Below are positions 52,741 through 60,932 of a stretch of DNA of 64,000 bases, piece after piece. A program made the position numbers and the translations under genes. The stretch is from Helicobacter suis (GTDB lineage: Bacteria > Campylobacterota > Campylobacteria > Campylobacterales > Helicobacteraceae), in assembly GCF_902196135.1 (NCBI RefSeq), contig NZ_CABIKE010000007.1, forward strand, positions 1 to 64,000. Reading direction: 5' to 3'. Each line of letters begins with the position of its first letter. Within the stretch, counting starts at the first letter, position 1. The notes under the pieces are model-generated. The model had not been told where the DNA came from. It searched no databases and saw only the letters and a list, made by a program, of their open reading frames with translations.

Positions 52741-53655
52741 ATGCAAATATTCAAGAATCAACGCATTAGTAGTACAAACCCTTCTTATCTGGAATTGTAT
52801 TTTGATTATTACAAACCCAAAAAGCCTAAGGGTGTGGTGATTCAAATTGCTACGGGTATGGTTGAACACAAAAGGCATTATATTTGGCTGGCCACTGAAT
52901 TATGCCAGCATGGCTATAGTGTGTTTATCTACGATCATAGAGGGCATGGTTTAAGTGTACTTGAACATGGGAGTGAAATTTATTGGGGGGAGATGGGGGT
53001 GGATGGCTTTGAGCAAGCAGCAAAAGACATGGCAAAATTAGCAAGCCATATTCAAAGTATCTGCAAAGGTTATAAACATGTTTTATTAGGCCATAGCATG
53101 GGCTCATTGCTGGCTAGACGATTCATACAACACAATTACCACCCTATCCATGCGCTTGTATTAGCCGGTACTCCTGCGCCCTTTTTAGGATTAGGTTTAT
53201 GTGCATGGGCTCTTAAAATTTTAAGGGCATTAAACATTTCTTTTAAATGGGATATTAATACGCTATTTCATCTGCACCCCCGCGTGCGGGCTATGGGAGG
53301 CTCTTGGATTAGCCGTAATGTCCAAACCCTAAGAATTATGCGCAGCGATCCAGCATGCCACTTTTACTTTAGCACCAATAGTTTTACTTGCCTAGTAGAG
53401 GGTGCTTATAAAGTGTTTTATACCCATGCTTATGGGCCTAAAGATGTGCCTATTCTTTTAGTTAGCGGGCTAGATGATTTATGTGGGAATTTTGGGGTGG
53501 GGGTGATTAAGGCTAGAGAATGTTTAAAAAAGCAGGGTTTTACAGATGTTAGCCTGCGCCTCTTTGATCGCGATCGGCATAAAATTTTAGATGAACCGGA
53601 TAGAAAAGAAGTATTAGCATCTATTCTAGCTTGGCTTAAGTGCAAGGGGCTTTAA
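52741..53655 (+). CDS. alpha/beta hydrolase, monoacylglycerol lipase/lysophospholipase-like
   Basis: Hydrolase_4-type fold. Nucleophile elbow GHSMGSLLARRF (Ser near residue 120), oxyanion-region ATGMVEHKRHYIWLA, YDHRGHGLS, and catalytic His in DRDRHKILDEPDR. No signal peptide. 304 aa. GAAGG before the ATG. Probably frees fatty acids from lyso- or monoacyl lipids; the physiological substrate is not known. Confidence 0.85.
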   Translation: MQIFKNQRISSTNPSYLELYFDYYKPKKPKGVVIQIATGMVEHKRHYIWLATELCQHGYSVFIYDHRGHGLSVLEHGSEIYWGEMGVDGFEQAAKDMAKLASHIQSICKGYKHVLLGHSMGSLLARRFIQHNYHPIHALVLAGTPAPFLGLGLCAWALKILRALNISFKWDINTLFHLHPRVRAMGGSWISRNVQTLRIMRSDPACHFYFSTNSFTCLVEGAYKVFYTHAYGPKDVPILLVSGLDDLCGNFGVGVIKARECLKKQGFTDVSLRLFDRDRHKILDEPDRKEVLASILAWLKCKGL

Positions 53656-53675
53656 GATTGGATTAGAATGAGCGG

Positions 53676-53846
53676 TTATTATCCCCCGCTAAAGCCCGCA
53701 AGCTTAGCAAAACGATTAAGACGACTGCTAAAGGTTTTATGCTACAATTGCCAGAGTAAGGGCTCATCTTGGAGTAGAGGCGCTAGACCGGTTTAGCTAC
53801 CAGAGATGATCCTCTCAATCCGCTAGTTCTATGGGGAGTATATCAA
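53676..53846 (+). mobile_element. IS605-like solo element, copy 3 (candidate omega RNA)
   Basis: 171-bp copy of the family. Left site TTAT (53676-53679); left hairpin GCTAAAGC/GCTTAGC with loop CCGCAA and one unpaired A, the kind of bulge seen in IS605-family ends. Core CAGAGTAAGGGCTCA... at 53752-53781 has a small deletion and a few changes against copies 1 and 2. Right-end hairpin around CCGCTAG...CTATGG, then GGGGAG and TCAA at 53843-53846. The TCAA is followed at once by AAGGATATGCATG, the ribosome site and start of the next gene, so the element forms that gene's upstream leader. Confidence 0.55.
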
Positions 53847-53856
53847 AAGGATATGC

Positions 53857-54339
53857 ATGGGTCTAGGTGATTTAAATTTAAGTGATGCGGCTCTTTTAGA
53901 GATGTTTAATACTTATAATGGGTGTGGGAAACGGCATACAAAAGGGCATGTCTTTTCCCCGCATAATGTGCAAGACTACCTTAAGGCTTTTTCCTTGTAT
54001 AAACAAATTATCTTAGGGGATTGGCGTAACGGGCAGGTTTTTTACCGCTTAGCGCAGATGTATGAAAGAGGGCAGGGGGTGGCTCAAGATGAACAAAAGG
54101 CTTTATCTTGTTATGAGGGGATCATTCAAGTGGCTTTTAAAACCCAGTGGATTTATATCCATGCGCTTAATAAATTAATTGGGGCTTATGAAATGGGAAA
54201 TGGGGTGGCTAGAGATGTACAAAAAGTGTTGTATTATCAAAATAAACTCAAAGAGGCTAAGTTAGAAGTTACTAAAGCTTATTTGCACCTTTATCTGAAA
54301 AAAACCCTCTCTAAAACAGGGAGAAAACTTTCTCTTTAA
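53857..54339 (+). CDS. Sel1-like repeat protein, paralog 1
   Basis: Two Sel1-type helical repeats are visible (VFYRLAQMYERGQGVAQDEQKALSCYE and LIGAYEMGNGVARDVQKVLYY). The N-terminus LSDAALLEMFNTYNG is shared with the next gene. No signal peptide, so probably cytoplasmic; the H. pylori Hcp Sel1 proteins are by contrast secreted. 160 aa. AAGGA directly after the element's TCAA serves as ribosome site. Function unknown; such repeats usually mediate protein binding. Confidence 0.75.
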   Translation: MGLGDLNLSDAALLEMFNTYNGCGKRHTKGHVFSPHNVQDYLKAFSLYKQIILGDWRNGQVFYRLAQMYERGQGVAQDEQKALSCYEGIIQVAFKTQWIYIHALNKLIGAYEMGNGVARDVQKVLYYQNKLKEAKLEVTKAYLHLYLKKTLSKTGRKLSL

Positions 54340-54351
54340 ACTAAAATAAGG

Positions 54352-54693
54352 ATGGCCATGTTAGAGAATTTACCTAATTTACCCGTTCAACTAAGCGATG
54401 ATGCTTTGCTAGATTTATTCAACCAGTACAACGGCGATCAACAAGGCGCGCCCCATATGGTGCAAGCTTATTTGCAAGCCTTTGCTTACTTCCGTTGCAT
54501 TGCTCTTAATGAAAACGACTTTGGCTATGAATTTTACGCTTTAGGGGAAATGTATGAAACAGGACTAGGCGTACCCCTAGATTTAGAGAAGGCTAAGAAT
54601 CTCTATACAGAGGCAATTAAGCGCTACCAGACCTATGAAGGTGATAGCAAAAAACACACAGAAGCTATACAGATTTTAGAAAAATGGCTCTAA
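54352..54693 (+). CDS. Sel1-like repeat protein, paralog 2
   Basis: One Sel1 repeat (FYALGEMYETGLGVPLDLEKAKNLYTEA) and the same start LSDDALLDLFNQYNG as paralog 1. 113 aa, no signal peptide. Lies 12 nt after paralog 1 on the same strand, so a duplication and one operon. ATAAGGA before the ATG. Function unknown. Confidence 0.75.
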   Translation: MAMLENLPNLPVQLSDDALLDLFNQYNGDQQGAPHMVQAYLQAFAYFRCIALNENDFGYEFYALGEMYETGLGVPLDLEKAKNLYTEAIKRYQTYEGDSKKHTEAIQILEKWL

Positions 54694-54702
54694 ACTTCCG
54701 CG

Positions 54703-55071
54703 TTAAATGTCCATATCAAAACCAGAATCAGACCTTGTATTATAATGGCGCCAAGGCTTATTAGTTACACGAGAAGAATCATCGCCTTTGATTTGGCGGT
54801 TATGGCTTTGCCTGTGGGTGTTGAGTGGGTTATGGTAGGAATTACAAGAATGGGCTTTATAAGTGTGTGTCTCGCCTAGATGGGTAGATAATGCCCCCCC
54901 TGCAAGAGGTAAACGGACTTTAACAGGCTCTTTGGAAAGCCGTTGCAATACAGATGCCCGTGGCACATTCTTTGCTTTTGGAAGAACAGAGATTTCAACC
55001 CCAAAAGGGGCAACTGCGTCTTGGAATTTTTGGAAGTCTTCTTGTTTTAGATGATAAACTAGTAAATCCAT
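54703..55071 (-). CDS. hypothetical protein, 122 aa
   Basis: Not recognised. N-terminal about 60 residues look folded (MDLLVYHLKQEDFQKFQD, VEISVLPKAKNVPRASVLQRL), while the C-terminal half is low complexity, rich in His, Asn, Ser and Arg. An excellent AAGGAGTT lies 6-8 nt before the ATG and the frame is uninterrupted, so I take it as real. It converges with paralog 2 and is divergent to nothing close; the DUF2156 gene starts downstream on the same strand. A plus-strand frame in the same place is a shadow. Confidence 0.6.
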   Translation of the reverse strand: MDLLVYHLKQEDFQKFQDAVAPFGVEISVLPKAKNVPRASVLQRLSKEPVKVRLPLAGGALSTHLGETHTYKAHSCNSYHNPLNTHRQSHNRQIKGDDSSRVTNKPWRHYNTRSDSGFDMDI

Positions 55072-55130
55072 GTTTAACTCCTTATTTGAGTTAGCCCTAT
55101 CCTACTCTTTTAAAAACAACCAACGGGCAA

Positions 55131-56006
55131 TCAGTGTTTTAAGGCGTGGTATTTTTCTAATAAAAATAAGGGATGATAGCCCATTTTTGCCTGCCTCAGG
55201 CCTTCAATGCCTAAATCCTCCTCGCGGTTTACCAACTCACAATCTGCAAAGGCATTTTTGAGTAGTTGTTGGTTAATCATCTGATAAGCCCCGCGTATTT
55301 CTGGGTCTGCCTTTTCAATGTGAATCACCGCTACTTTTTCTTGGATTTTCTCCCCAAAACTAAAGCTTACCACGCGCTCCTCTAAAAAAATCACCCCCCC
55401 CTGCAAATGTAATTGCTCATAAACAGCTAAAACCTCTAAAATCCCTTGATATTCATATTCTAACCCCATATCATTAGGATTATCTAGAGCATGCCAACTT
55501 TGCAAAGCCTCTTGAACTTTAGAGATATTGCTGACCAAAAGGGGCTTGTAGGTAAAATGTGGGTAGCTTTTTAAAAAGGCGTTGAGGTGGTTTTTCTTTT
55601 TATGAAATTTCTTACCCTGCAGGCTAATAAGCTCTGATACGCTGTAGATATAATCAAAGCGATCGCGCTGTGCTTGAAAACCAAAAACCCCGGGAAAAAA
55701 GCTTTCTAATTCCTGCTTGTGTTTCTCTTGTAAAGCCCGTATCTCTAGCGCCTCCTCTGTATGGAGTAGCTCCTCAAGCACTGCCCTTTTATCGCCCGCT
55801 CCAATTGGGTAGAAATAAAAGGGTTTTTCTTGGGGATATTGCGTGCGAATCAGCAAACAACCATGCGCCATGCAAAGGCTAATTTCTCGAGCCAAGCGCC
55901 ACAAATAAAGATTGGTAAAATTCACATCGGCAATTAAAAAATCATCTTGCTTTAAAAAGGCATCTACTACGCTTTTATCCTCTAAGCAAATGGGTTTAAA
56001 GTGCAA
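55131..56006 (-). CDS. DUF2156-family protein
   Basis: N-acetyltransferase-like DUF2156 fold, related to the catalytic domain of MprF aminoacyl-phospholipid transferases. Visible: FSFGEKIQEKVAVIHIEKADPEIRGAYQMINQQL (acyl-CoA or tRNA-like binding region) and C-terminal REEDLGIEGLRQAKMGYHPLFLLEKY, the usual family ending. 291 aa, no membrane segment. Starts with TTG overlapping the LysA-fusion stop; GGAGAG precedes it. Function not proven; lipid or surface modification is one guess. Confidence 0.75.
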   Translation of the reverse strand: MHFKPICLEDKSVVDAFLKQDDFLIADVNFTNLYLWRLAREISLCMAHGCLLIRTQYPQEKPFYFYPIGAGDKRAVLEELLHTEEALEIRALQEKHKQELESFFPGVFGFQAQRDRFDYIYSVSELISLQGKKFHKKKNHLNAFLKSYPHFTYKPLLVSNISKVQEALQSWHALDNPNDMGLEYEYQGILEVLAVYEQLHLQGGVIFLEERVVSFSFGEKIQEKVAVIHIEKADPEIRGAYQMINQQLLKNAFADCELVNREEDLGIEGLRQAKMGYHPLFLLEKYHALKH

Positions 56007-57921
56007 GTTCTCTCCGTGTACTAGAATAATTACCCAGTAAAATAGGCGCGGGTGTGGGCAATTTATGCAAAGCTAAAGCGTTTATCTCTACTAAAACCCC
56101 CTCTTTTGTGGCTAGAAATTCAAAAACCTCTAAAGTCTTTAAAAAGGGCTGGATTTGCTCTTCTTGGCTAGCAAACCATAGCGCGCACCGGCTAGAATCA
56201 GAAGAAGGATTAGAAAAATCCCCTCTTCCAAGTACAAAATACCAGCGCTGGTTTAAAATAAAGCTATGCACAATTTTAAGGCGCTGGTAAATCAACTCTG
56301 TAACAAGTTTTGCTAAATTCTCTTTTTCTAACGCATAAAAACCAAAATCCACCCTGCGCGCTTCTATAGTTTTAAAAAGCTCCTCCGGATTTAACTTTAA
56401 AACTTGAGCGCGCCTGCCAAAAACCATGCGCGCATCATCTACAAGCCCGCTTAAGCCTATTTTTTCTACGCTAACAAGGCTTCTGGAAACCCCTAAAATT
56501 TCAGTATAAATACTCTCTAAATCCTTACCCACCTGATTAAAAATTGCATTTTCGCGCACGGGGTTATAAATGCTCATACCCTGTTTATGCTTTTGCTTGG
56601 CAATTTGGTAAGTGCAAGCAAAGCGAGCATGCAAAAGCGCGCTAATTTTACGATCTAAACTATCAATATAAACACGCTGTTTAGTAATCTCACCCCCCTC
56701 TAAAGCGCCTAACTCATGTAAGATTAAATCTAAAAAATCCTCCCGTTCTCTTAAAACTGCAATACCCTCCTTTGTGATTCCTAGCTCTAAAATTTGCGGG
56801 CGGCTATTATAACGGCTAGCCATGCTTGATCCATAGGCCCCCGCTTGATAAAAAGCAATTAAATCCCCTTCTTGCATTTCTGGTAAAAGCATTGATTTAG
56901 CAAAACAATCCGCGCTCTCACACACAGGCCCTACGATGTCATAGGTTTTTTGTGTGGAAGTTTGCTCTTTAAGCACCTTGATAGGGTGGCTGGCTTGATA
57001 AAGTGCGGGGCGCAAAAAATCATTCATGCCTGCATCTACAATAGCAAAGCATTTATGCGCTCTGTGTTTGATATATTGCACGCGCGTGATTAAAACCCCA
57101 TTAGGGGCTATAATGCGCCGACCCGGCTCACAAATGGTAGTACAATCTAGCCCCTTAAAAGCCTGTTTGATTGCCTCACTATAATCATTAAGGGCGATAG
57201 TTGTTTGATCTTGCTCTTGGCTATAATCCACCCCAAGCCCCCCGCCTACATCTAAAAACTTTAAATCTATGCCGCTAGCGATCAAAAAACGCGCCAAATC
57301 TGCTAGTTTCCTACATGCCTCTTTAAGGGGTTCTAAATTATTAAGTTGCGATCCAATGTGGCAATGTAAACCTACAGGTTCTAAAAAGGGGGATTGTTTG
57401 GCAAACATAAACATCTGCACCGCCTCTTTCTCCTCTACCCCAAATTTATTTTCAAAAAGGCCGGTAGAGATGTAGGGGTGGGTGATGGCATCAATATTGG
57501 GGTTAAGCCGCACAGAAATACGGGCGGGGGTTTTTTGCTTGGAGGCAATTTGTTCGATTCGTTTGAGTTCTGCAAAAGATTCTACATTTAAAAATAAAAT
57601 CTTAAGCCGTAGGGCTTCTTTAATCTCCTCCTCTAATTTACCCGCCCCACTAAAAATAATCTTGTAGGCTGGAATACCGGCTAAAAGCGCTCTTTGTACT
57701 TCATAAAGAGACACACAATCCGCTCCCGCTCCCTCTTTTGCTAGAGTTTGTAAAATTTTCAGATTAGAATTAGCCTTAAGGGCATAGCAGATTAAAGATT
57801 TATGCCCTTTAAAAGCCTCTTTAAAGTCTAAAAATGCCTGTGTTACCCCTTGCAAATCGTAAAGATAAAAAGGGGTTTTGTGCTCAGAGGCTGCCTTTAA
57901 AAGGCTTGCCGAATCTAACAT
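55996..57921 (-). CDS. lysA: LysA-chorismate mutase-PDT-like fusion
   Basis: One 641-codon frame with three parts. Residues 1-402: diaminopimelate decarboxylase, with PLP lysine K49 in YALKANSN, EPGRRIIAPNG near 265 and CESADCFAK near 334; it makes lysine. Residues about 410-485: chorismate mutase of AroQ/P-protein type (IDSLDRKISALLHARFACTY and YNPVRENAIF). Residues about 490-641 look like a decayed prephenate dehydratase: IGLSGLVDDA stands where GPEGTFS is expected, ALEKEN where PIENS is, and RWYFVLGR lacks the TRF catalytic Thr. In H. pylori, as I recall, lysA and a chorismate mutase gene are separate neighbours. Start ATG 57921 has a weak ribosome site. Confidence 0.82.
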   Translation of the reverse strand: MLDSASLLKAASEHKTPFYLYDLQGVTQAFLDFKEAFKGHKSLICYALKANSNLKILQTLAKEGAGADCVSLYEVQRALLAGIPAYKIIFSGAGKLEEEIKEALRLKILFLNVESFAELKRIEQIASKQKTPARISVRLNPNIDAITHPYISTGLFENKFGVEEKEAVQMFMFAKQSPFLEPVGLHCHIGSQLNNLEPLKEACRKLADLARFLIASGIDLKFLDVGGGLGVDYSQEQDQTTIALNDYSEAIKQAFKGLDCTTICEPGRRIIAPNGVLITRVQYIKHRAHKCFAIVDAGMNDFLRPALYQASHPIKVLKEQTSTQKTYDIVGPVCESADCFAKSMLLPEMQEGDLIAFYQAGAYGSSMASRYNSRPQILELGITKEGIAVLREREDFLDLILHELGALEGGEITKQRVYIDSLDRKISALLHARFACTYQIAKQKHKQGMSIYNPVRENAIFNQVGKDLESIYTEILGVSRSLVSVEKIGLSGLVDDARMVFGRRAQVLKLNPEELFKTIEARRVDFGFYALEKENLAKLVTELIYQRLKIVHSFILNQRWYFVLGRGDFSNPSSDSSRCALWFASQEEQIQPFLKTLEVFEFLATKEGVLVEINALALHKLPTPAPILLGNYSSTRRELAL

Positions 57922-57942
57922 GGACTAAAAAATTTTCATGGA

Positions 57943-58509
57943 TTAAGAAATTTTTCTGTCTTCTAAAACTTTATGGGCGTGGGCTTCCCCAATTTCAAAG
58001 GCTTTTTTGTTAAGCTCCACCACCTTAGCTGGTACTTTAGAGATCATGGTTTTAATCACATCTTCGCGATCAACACACTGGGTTAAAACCACAGTGATAG
58101 CCAGAGCCACCACAGACTGGGTGATGATATTGCCCACTTCCTCTTTAGCAATGGTGATAATGGGGATTTTATAAAGCTTAAATTTAGCCTCATCTTCTGG
58201 GGTGGGGCTGACTAAGTGTGGATCAACTACCACAATCCCCCCCTCTTTCACATCGCCTTTAAAAATCTGATAACTGCTTTGTGCCACTGAGAGCATAAAA
58301 TCAATCTCACCCTCTCTAGCGTAAGGGTAAATGATCTCTTTATTATCTAAAATGATGTCTACCTTAGTAGGCCCTCCGCGTACTTGGCTGGTGTAGGTGG
58401 AGGTTTTAGTGCCAAAACCTCCGGCTTCAATTTTAGCCTCTGCTAAAATTTCTCCTGCTAAAAGCACCCCTTGACCCCCTACACCGGTAAAACGCAATTG
58501 TGTTTCCAT
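57943..58509 (-). CDS. oorC: 2-oxoglutarate:acceptor oxidoreductase gamma subunit OorC
   Basis: Fourth subunit of the OorDABC complex, which converts 2-oxoglutarate to succinyl-CoA with a flavodoxin- or ferredoxin-type acceptor in place of 2-oxoglutarate dehydrogenase. N-terminal RFTGVGGQGVLLAGEILAEA is the gamma-domain signature. ATG 58509 (188 aa) has AAAGGAG upstream and is preferred to the in-frame start at 58551. Last gene of the operon. Confidence 0.94.
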   Translation of the reverse strand: METQLRFTGVGGQGVLLAGEILAEAKIEAGGFGTKTSTYTSQVRGGPTKVDIILDNKEIIYPYAREGEIDFMLSVAQSSYQIFKGDVKEGGIVVVDPHLVSPTPEDEAKFKLYKIPIITIAKEEVGNIITQSVVALAITVVLTQCVDREDVIKTMISKVPAKVVELNKKAFEIGEAHAHKVLEDRKIS

Positions 58510-58519
58510 GCTCACTCCT

Positions 58520-59347
58520 TTAAACTTTCTTTTTAGAAAGGGCTTTATCAATCACACCTTGGTAAGCTTGGCAGTACTCCATTTTGCTGGTGTCATGTTT
58601 TAAAACACCTACGGGGTATTTATCCTCCCTTTCTTCCGGTGTTAATTCCTCATACTTGCGCTGGCTTACCAAACGAGATTGTATCCAATTAAGGGTTTGT
58701 GCTGCCTCGCCCATTTTGTTTTTACGCCCTAAATTAATATGACAATTACTGTGTACATCAATAAAACTAAAGCCTTTATGGTTAAAGCCCTCACTTAAAA
58801 CCCGCTCTAATTTTTTAGGATCTAATACACTCTCCCTAGCCACAAAAGTTGCCCCTGCTGCCATTGTAATTTGGCATGGATCAAAGTGGTTATCAATATT
58901 GCCCCCTTGAGCCGTTACTGTCCACATGCCATTTGGTGTTGTTGGGGAGGTTTGTGAATTAGTCAGGCCATAGATAAAGTTATTAACTAGCACCAAATTT
59001 AGATCAATATTGCGCCTACAGGCATGGATGGTGTGATTACCCCCAATAGCAAAGCTATCCCCATCGCCTGAAACCACCACCACATGCTTACTTGGATTAG
59101 CCATTTTAATACCGGTAGCATAGGCCAAAGCGCGCCCATGTGTGGTGTGCACGGTATTACAATTCACATAAGAACTCATGCGCCCACTACAGCCAATGCC
59201 ACTAACAAGGCACACATCATCCATATTCCAGCCCAAATTATCCATAGCACGGATAATACACTTTAAAATCACCCCATCCCCGCAACCCCAACACCATAAA
59301 GTGGGTGTTTTATCTACCCGCAAATATTCATCATAATTAAATGCCAT
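58520..59347 (-). CDS. oorB: 2-oxoglutarate:acceptor oxidoreductase beta subunit OorB
   Basis: TPP-binding subunit. Visible: LWCWGCGDGVI (Cys pair for a cluster), GIGCSGRMSSYVNCNTVHTTHGRALA, and TPP motif SGDGDSFAIGGNH...NNFIYGLT. 275 aa. AAGGAG before the ATG. Confidence 0.96.
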   Translation of the reverse strand: MAFNYDEYLRVDKTPTLWCWGCGDGVILKCIIRAMDNLGWNMDDVCLVSGIGCSGRMSSYVNCNTVHTTHGRALAYATGIKMANPSKHVVVVSGDGDSFAIGGNHTIHACRRNIDLNLVLVNNFIYGLTNSQTSPTTPNGMWTVTAQGGNIDNHFDPCQITMAAGATFVARESVLDPKKLERVLSEGFNHKGFSFIDVHSNCHINLGRKNKMGEAAQTLNWIQSRLVSQRKYEELTPEEREDKYPVGVLKHDTSKMEYCQAYQGVIDKALSKKKV

Positions 59348-60478
59348 CTAAAACTCCTTGATTTTAGAAATAATTTGTCGTGGGGAGATGGGGCGTCCGT
59401 TGGCTTGTAGCAAACTATGTACTCTTTTGCCCATGCTATGCTCGATCTCGTGTAAATACTGCCCCTTATTAAGCTCCACCACTAAGATTTTATCAAACTT
59501 TTTACCCAGTTCCTCTAAGCGCTTTTTAGGGCTAGGCCATAGAGTTAAAGGCCTAAAAAGGCCTACTTTTTTAGGGTAATTTTCTGCTTGAAGTTCTCTA
59601 AGCGCGTCTTTGATAGCTAGAGTAGTTGAGCCATAGCCAATAATTAAAATCTCAGCCCCTTCTATGTCTATTTCCTCATTATGGCTTATGGTATCTAACT
59701 TAGAATCGATCTTATTAAACAAGCGATCCATAAGAGCCCCGCCTATTTTAGCATCCTCAGTAGGAAAGCCAATGGGCCCATGGTGAAGCCCTGTAATGTG
59801 GTAGCGATAGCCTTGAAAGAAGGGGTTTAAAATAGCCGGCTCATCTTGGGGTACGCCATAAGGTTGGTATTCTTTAGGATCGCCTTTAAAAACGCGCCGA
59901 TCCACCACGCTTTTTTGCACTTCCTCTAAATCTGGCAAACGCACACGGCCATACATATGCCCCACCGTTTCATCTAGCAGTAAAAAAACAGGTGTCATGA
60001 GCATTTCAGAGAGATTAAAAGCACGGACAGTTTCTGTATAGGTTTCCTCTAAATTTCCCGGGGCTAAAGCTACGGCCTTAAAATCCCCGTGAATGGGGTG
60101 TTTTAAAAAGTCCACATCGCCTTGTGCTACTCTTGTTGGCATGCCAGTAGAAGGGCCTGATCGCATCACATCTACAATTACAAGGGGCGTTTCTGTCATG
60201 AAAGCATAGCCCATTTGCTCTACCTTAAGAGAAATCCCCGGACCTGAACTAGCTGTCATGGATTTAACCCCACTCATGCTAGCCCCTAAAGCTACAGAAA
60301 TCCCCCCGATTTCATCCTCCATTTGGATAAAATGCCCTGCATGCGCAGGTAAAAGCGTACTCATGGCATGCATAATATCTGAGCTAGGCGTGATAGGATA
60401 GCCCCCAAAAAAGCGACAACCCGCATCAATAGCGCCCTGTGCAACTAAATCATTGCCATCTGAGATCACCTCTCTCAT
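59348..60478 (-). CDS. oorA: 2-oxoglutarate:acceptor oxidoreductase alpha subunit OorA
   Basis: Alpha subunit of the Oor complex (substrate and CoA binding). N-terminal GAIDAGCRFFGGYPITPSSDIM and ASSGPGISLKVEQMGYA are typical, as is MRSGPSTGMPTRVAQGDVDFL. 376 aa. GGGAGAGG before the ATG; abuts oorB by 1 nt. Confidence 0.96.
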   Translation of the reverse strand: MREVISDGNDLVAQGAIDAGCRFFGGYPITPSSDIMHAMSTLLPAHAGHFIQMEDEIGGISVALGASMSGVKSMTASSGPGISLKVEQMGYAFMTETPLVIVDVMRSGPSTGMPTRVAQGDVDFLKHPIHGDFKAVALAPGNLEETYTETVRAFNLSEMLMTPVFLLLDETVGHMYGRVRLPDLEEVQKSVVDRRVFKGDPKEYQPYGVPQDEPAILNPFFQGYRYHITGLHHGPIGFPTEDAKIGGALMDRLFNKIDSKLDTISHNEEIDIEGAEILIIGYGSTTLAIKDALRELQAENYPKKVGLFRPLTLWPSPKKRLEELGKKFDKILVVELNKGQYLHEIEHSMGKRVHSLLQANGRPISPRQIISKIKEF

Positions 60479-60816
60479 TTTCCTCTCCCTTCTGCTAAAG
60501 CCTCTGCTAAAAGCATGTAATGATTAGCCCGCACTTTTTCCCCTCTTAATTCTGCCTCTTTAGACACCTTAGCAAACTTAAAATCTCCCTTTTCAGCTAC
60601 ATAAATGGCAAAATCTGGACAACCCAGCTCACACTTATAACAACCAATACAGCTCTCCGGATAAGCCACCTTAGCCACTTTCCCTAAAACATGCGTGGGC
60701 TTAACCCCCATTCCTAAAACCCCCGCTGGACACACTGATACGCATAGATCGCAGCCTTTACAGCGCTGCTCATTTACCCAAACAGGTACACCCTCAGGCG
60801 CTTTCATTTTAGACAT
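60475..60816 (-). CDS. oorD: 2-oxoglutarate:acceptor oxidoreductase delta subunit OorD
   Basis: Small ferredoxin-type subunit with two [4Fe-4S] motifs, CKGCDLCVSVCPAGVL and CIGCYKCELGCPDFAI. The ATG at 60816 (113 aa, the H. pylori length) has AAGGAG 7 nt upstream; the frame is open to 60873. First gene of oorDABC; a promoter should lie in 60817-60932, where I see no strong -10. Confidence 0.94.
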   Translation of the reverse strand: MSKMKAPEGVPVWVNEQRCKGCDLCVSVCPAGVLGMGVKPTHVLGKVAKVAYPESCIGCYKCELGCPDFAIYVAEKGDFKFAKVSKEAELRGEKVRANHYMLLAEALAEGRGK

Positions 60817-60932
60817 CTTAAAACTCCTTGAAACCATGATTTTAACCAGAGTAAAACGGCGTGATACTAGCATTAAATTTCTAAATCATAACTAATATAA
60901 GGCGCTCTTTTATCATTTTAAATGCACATCTG

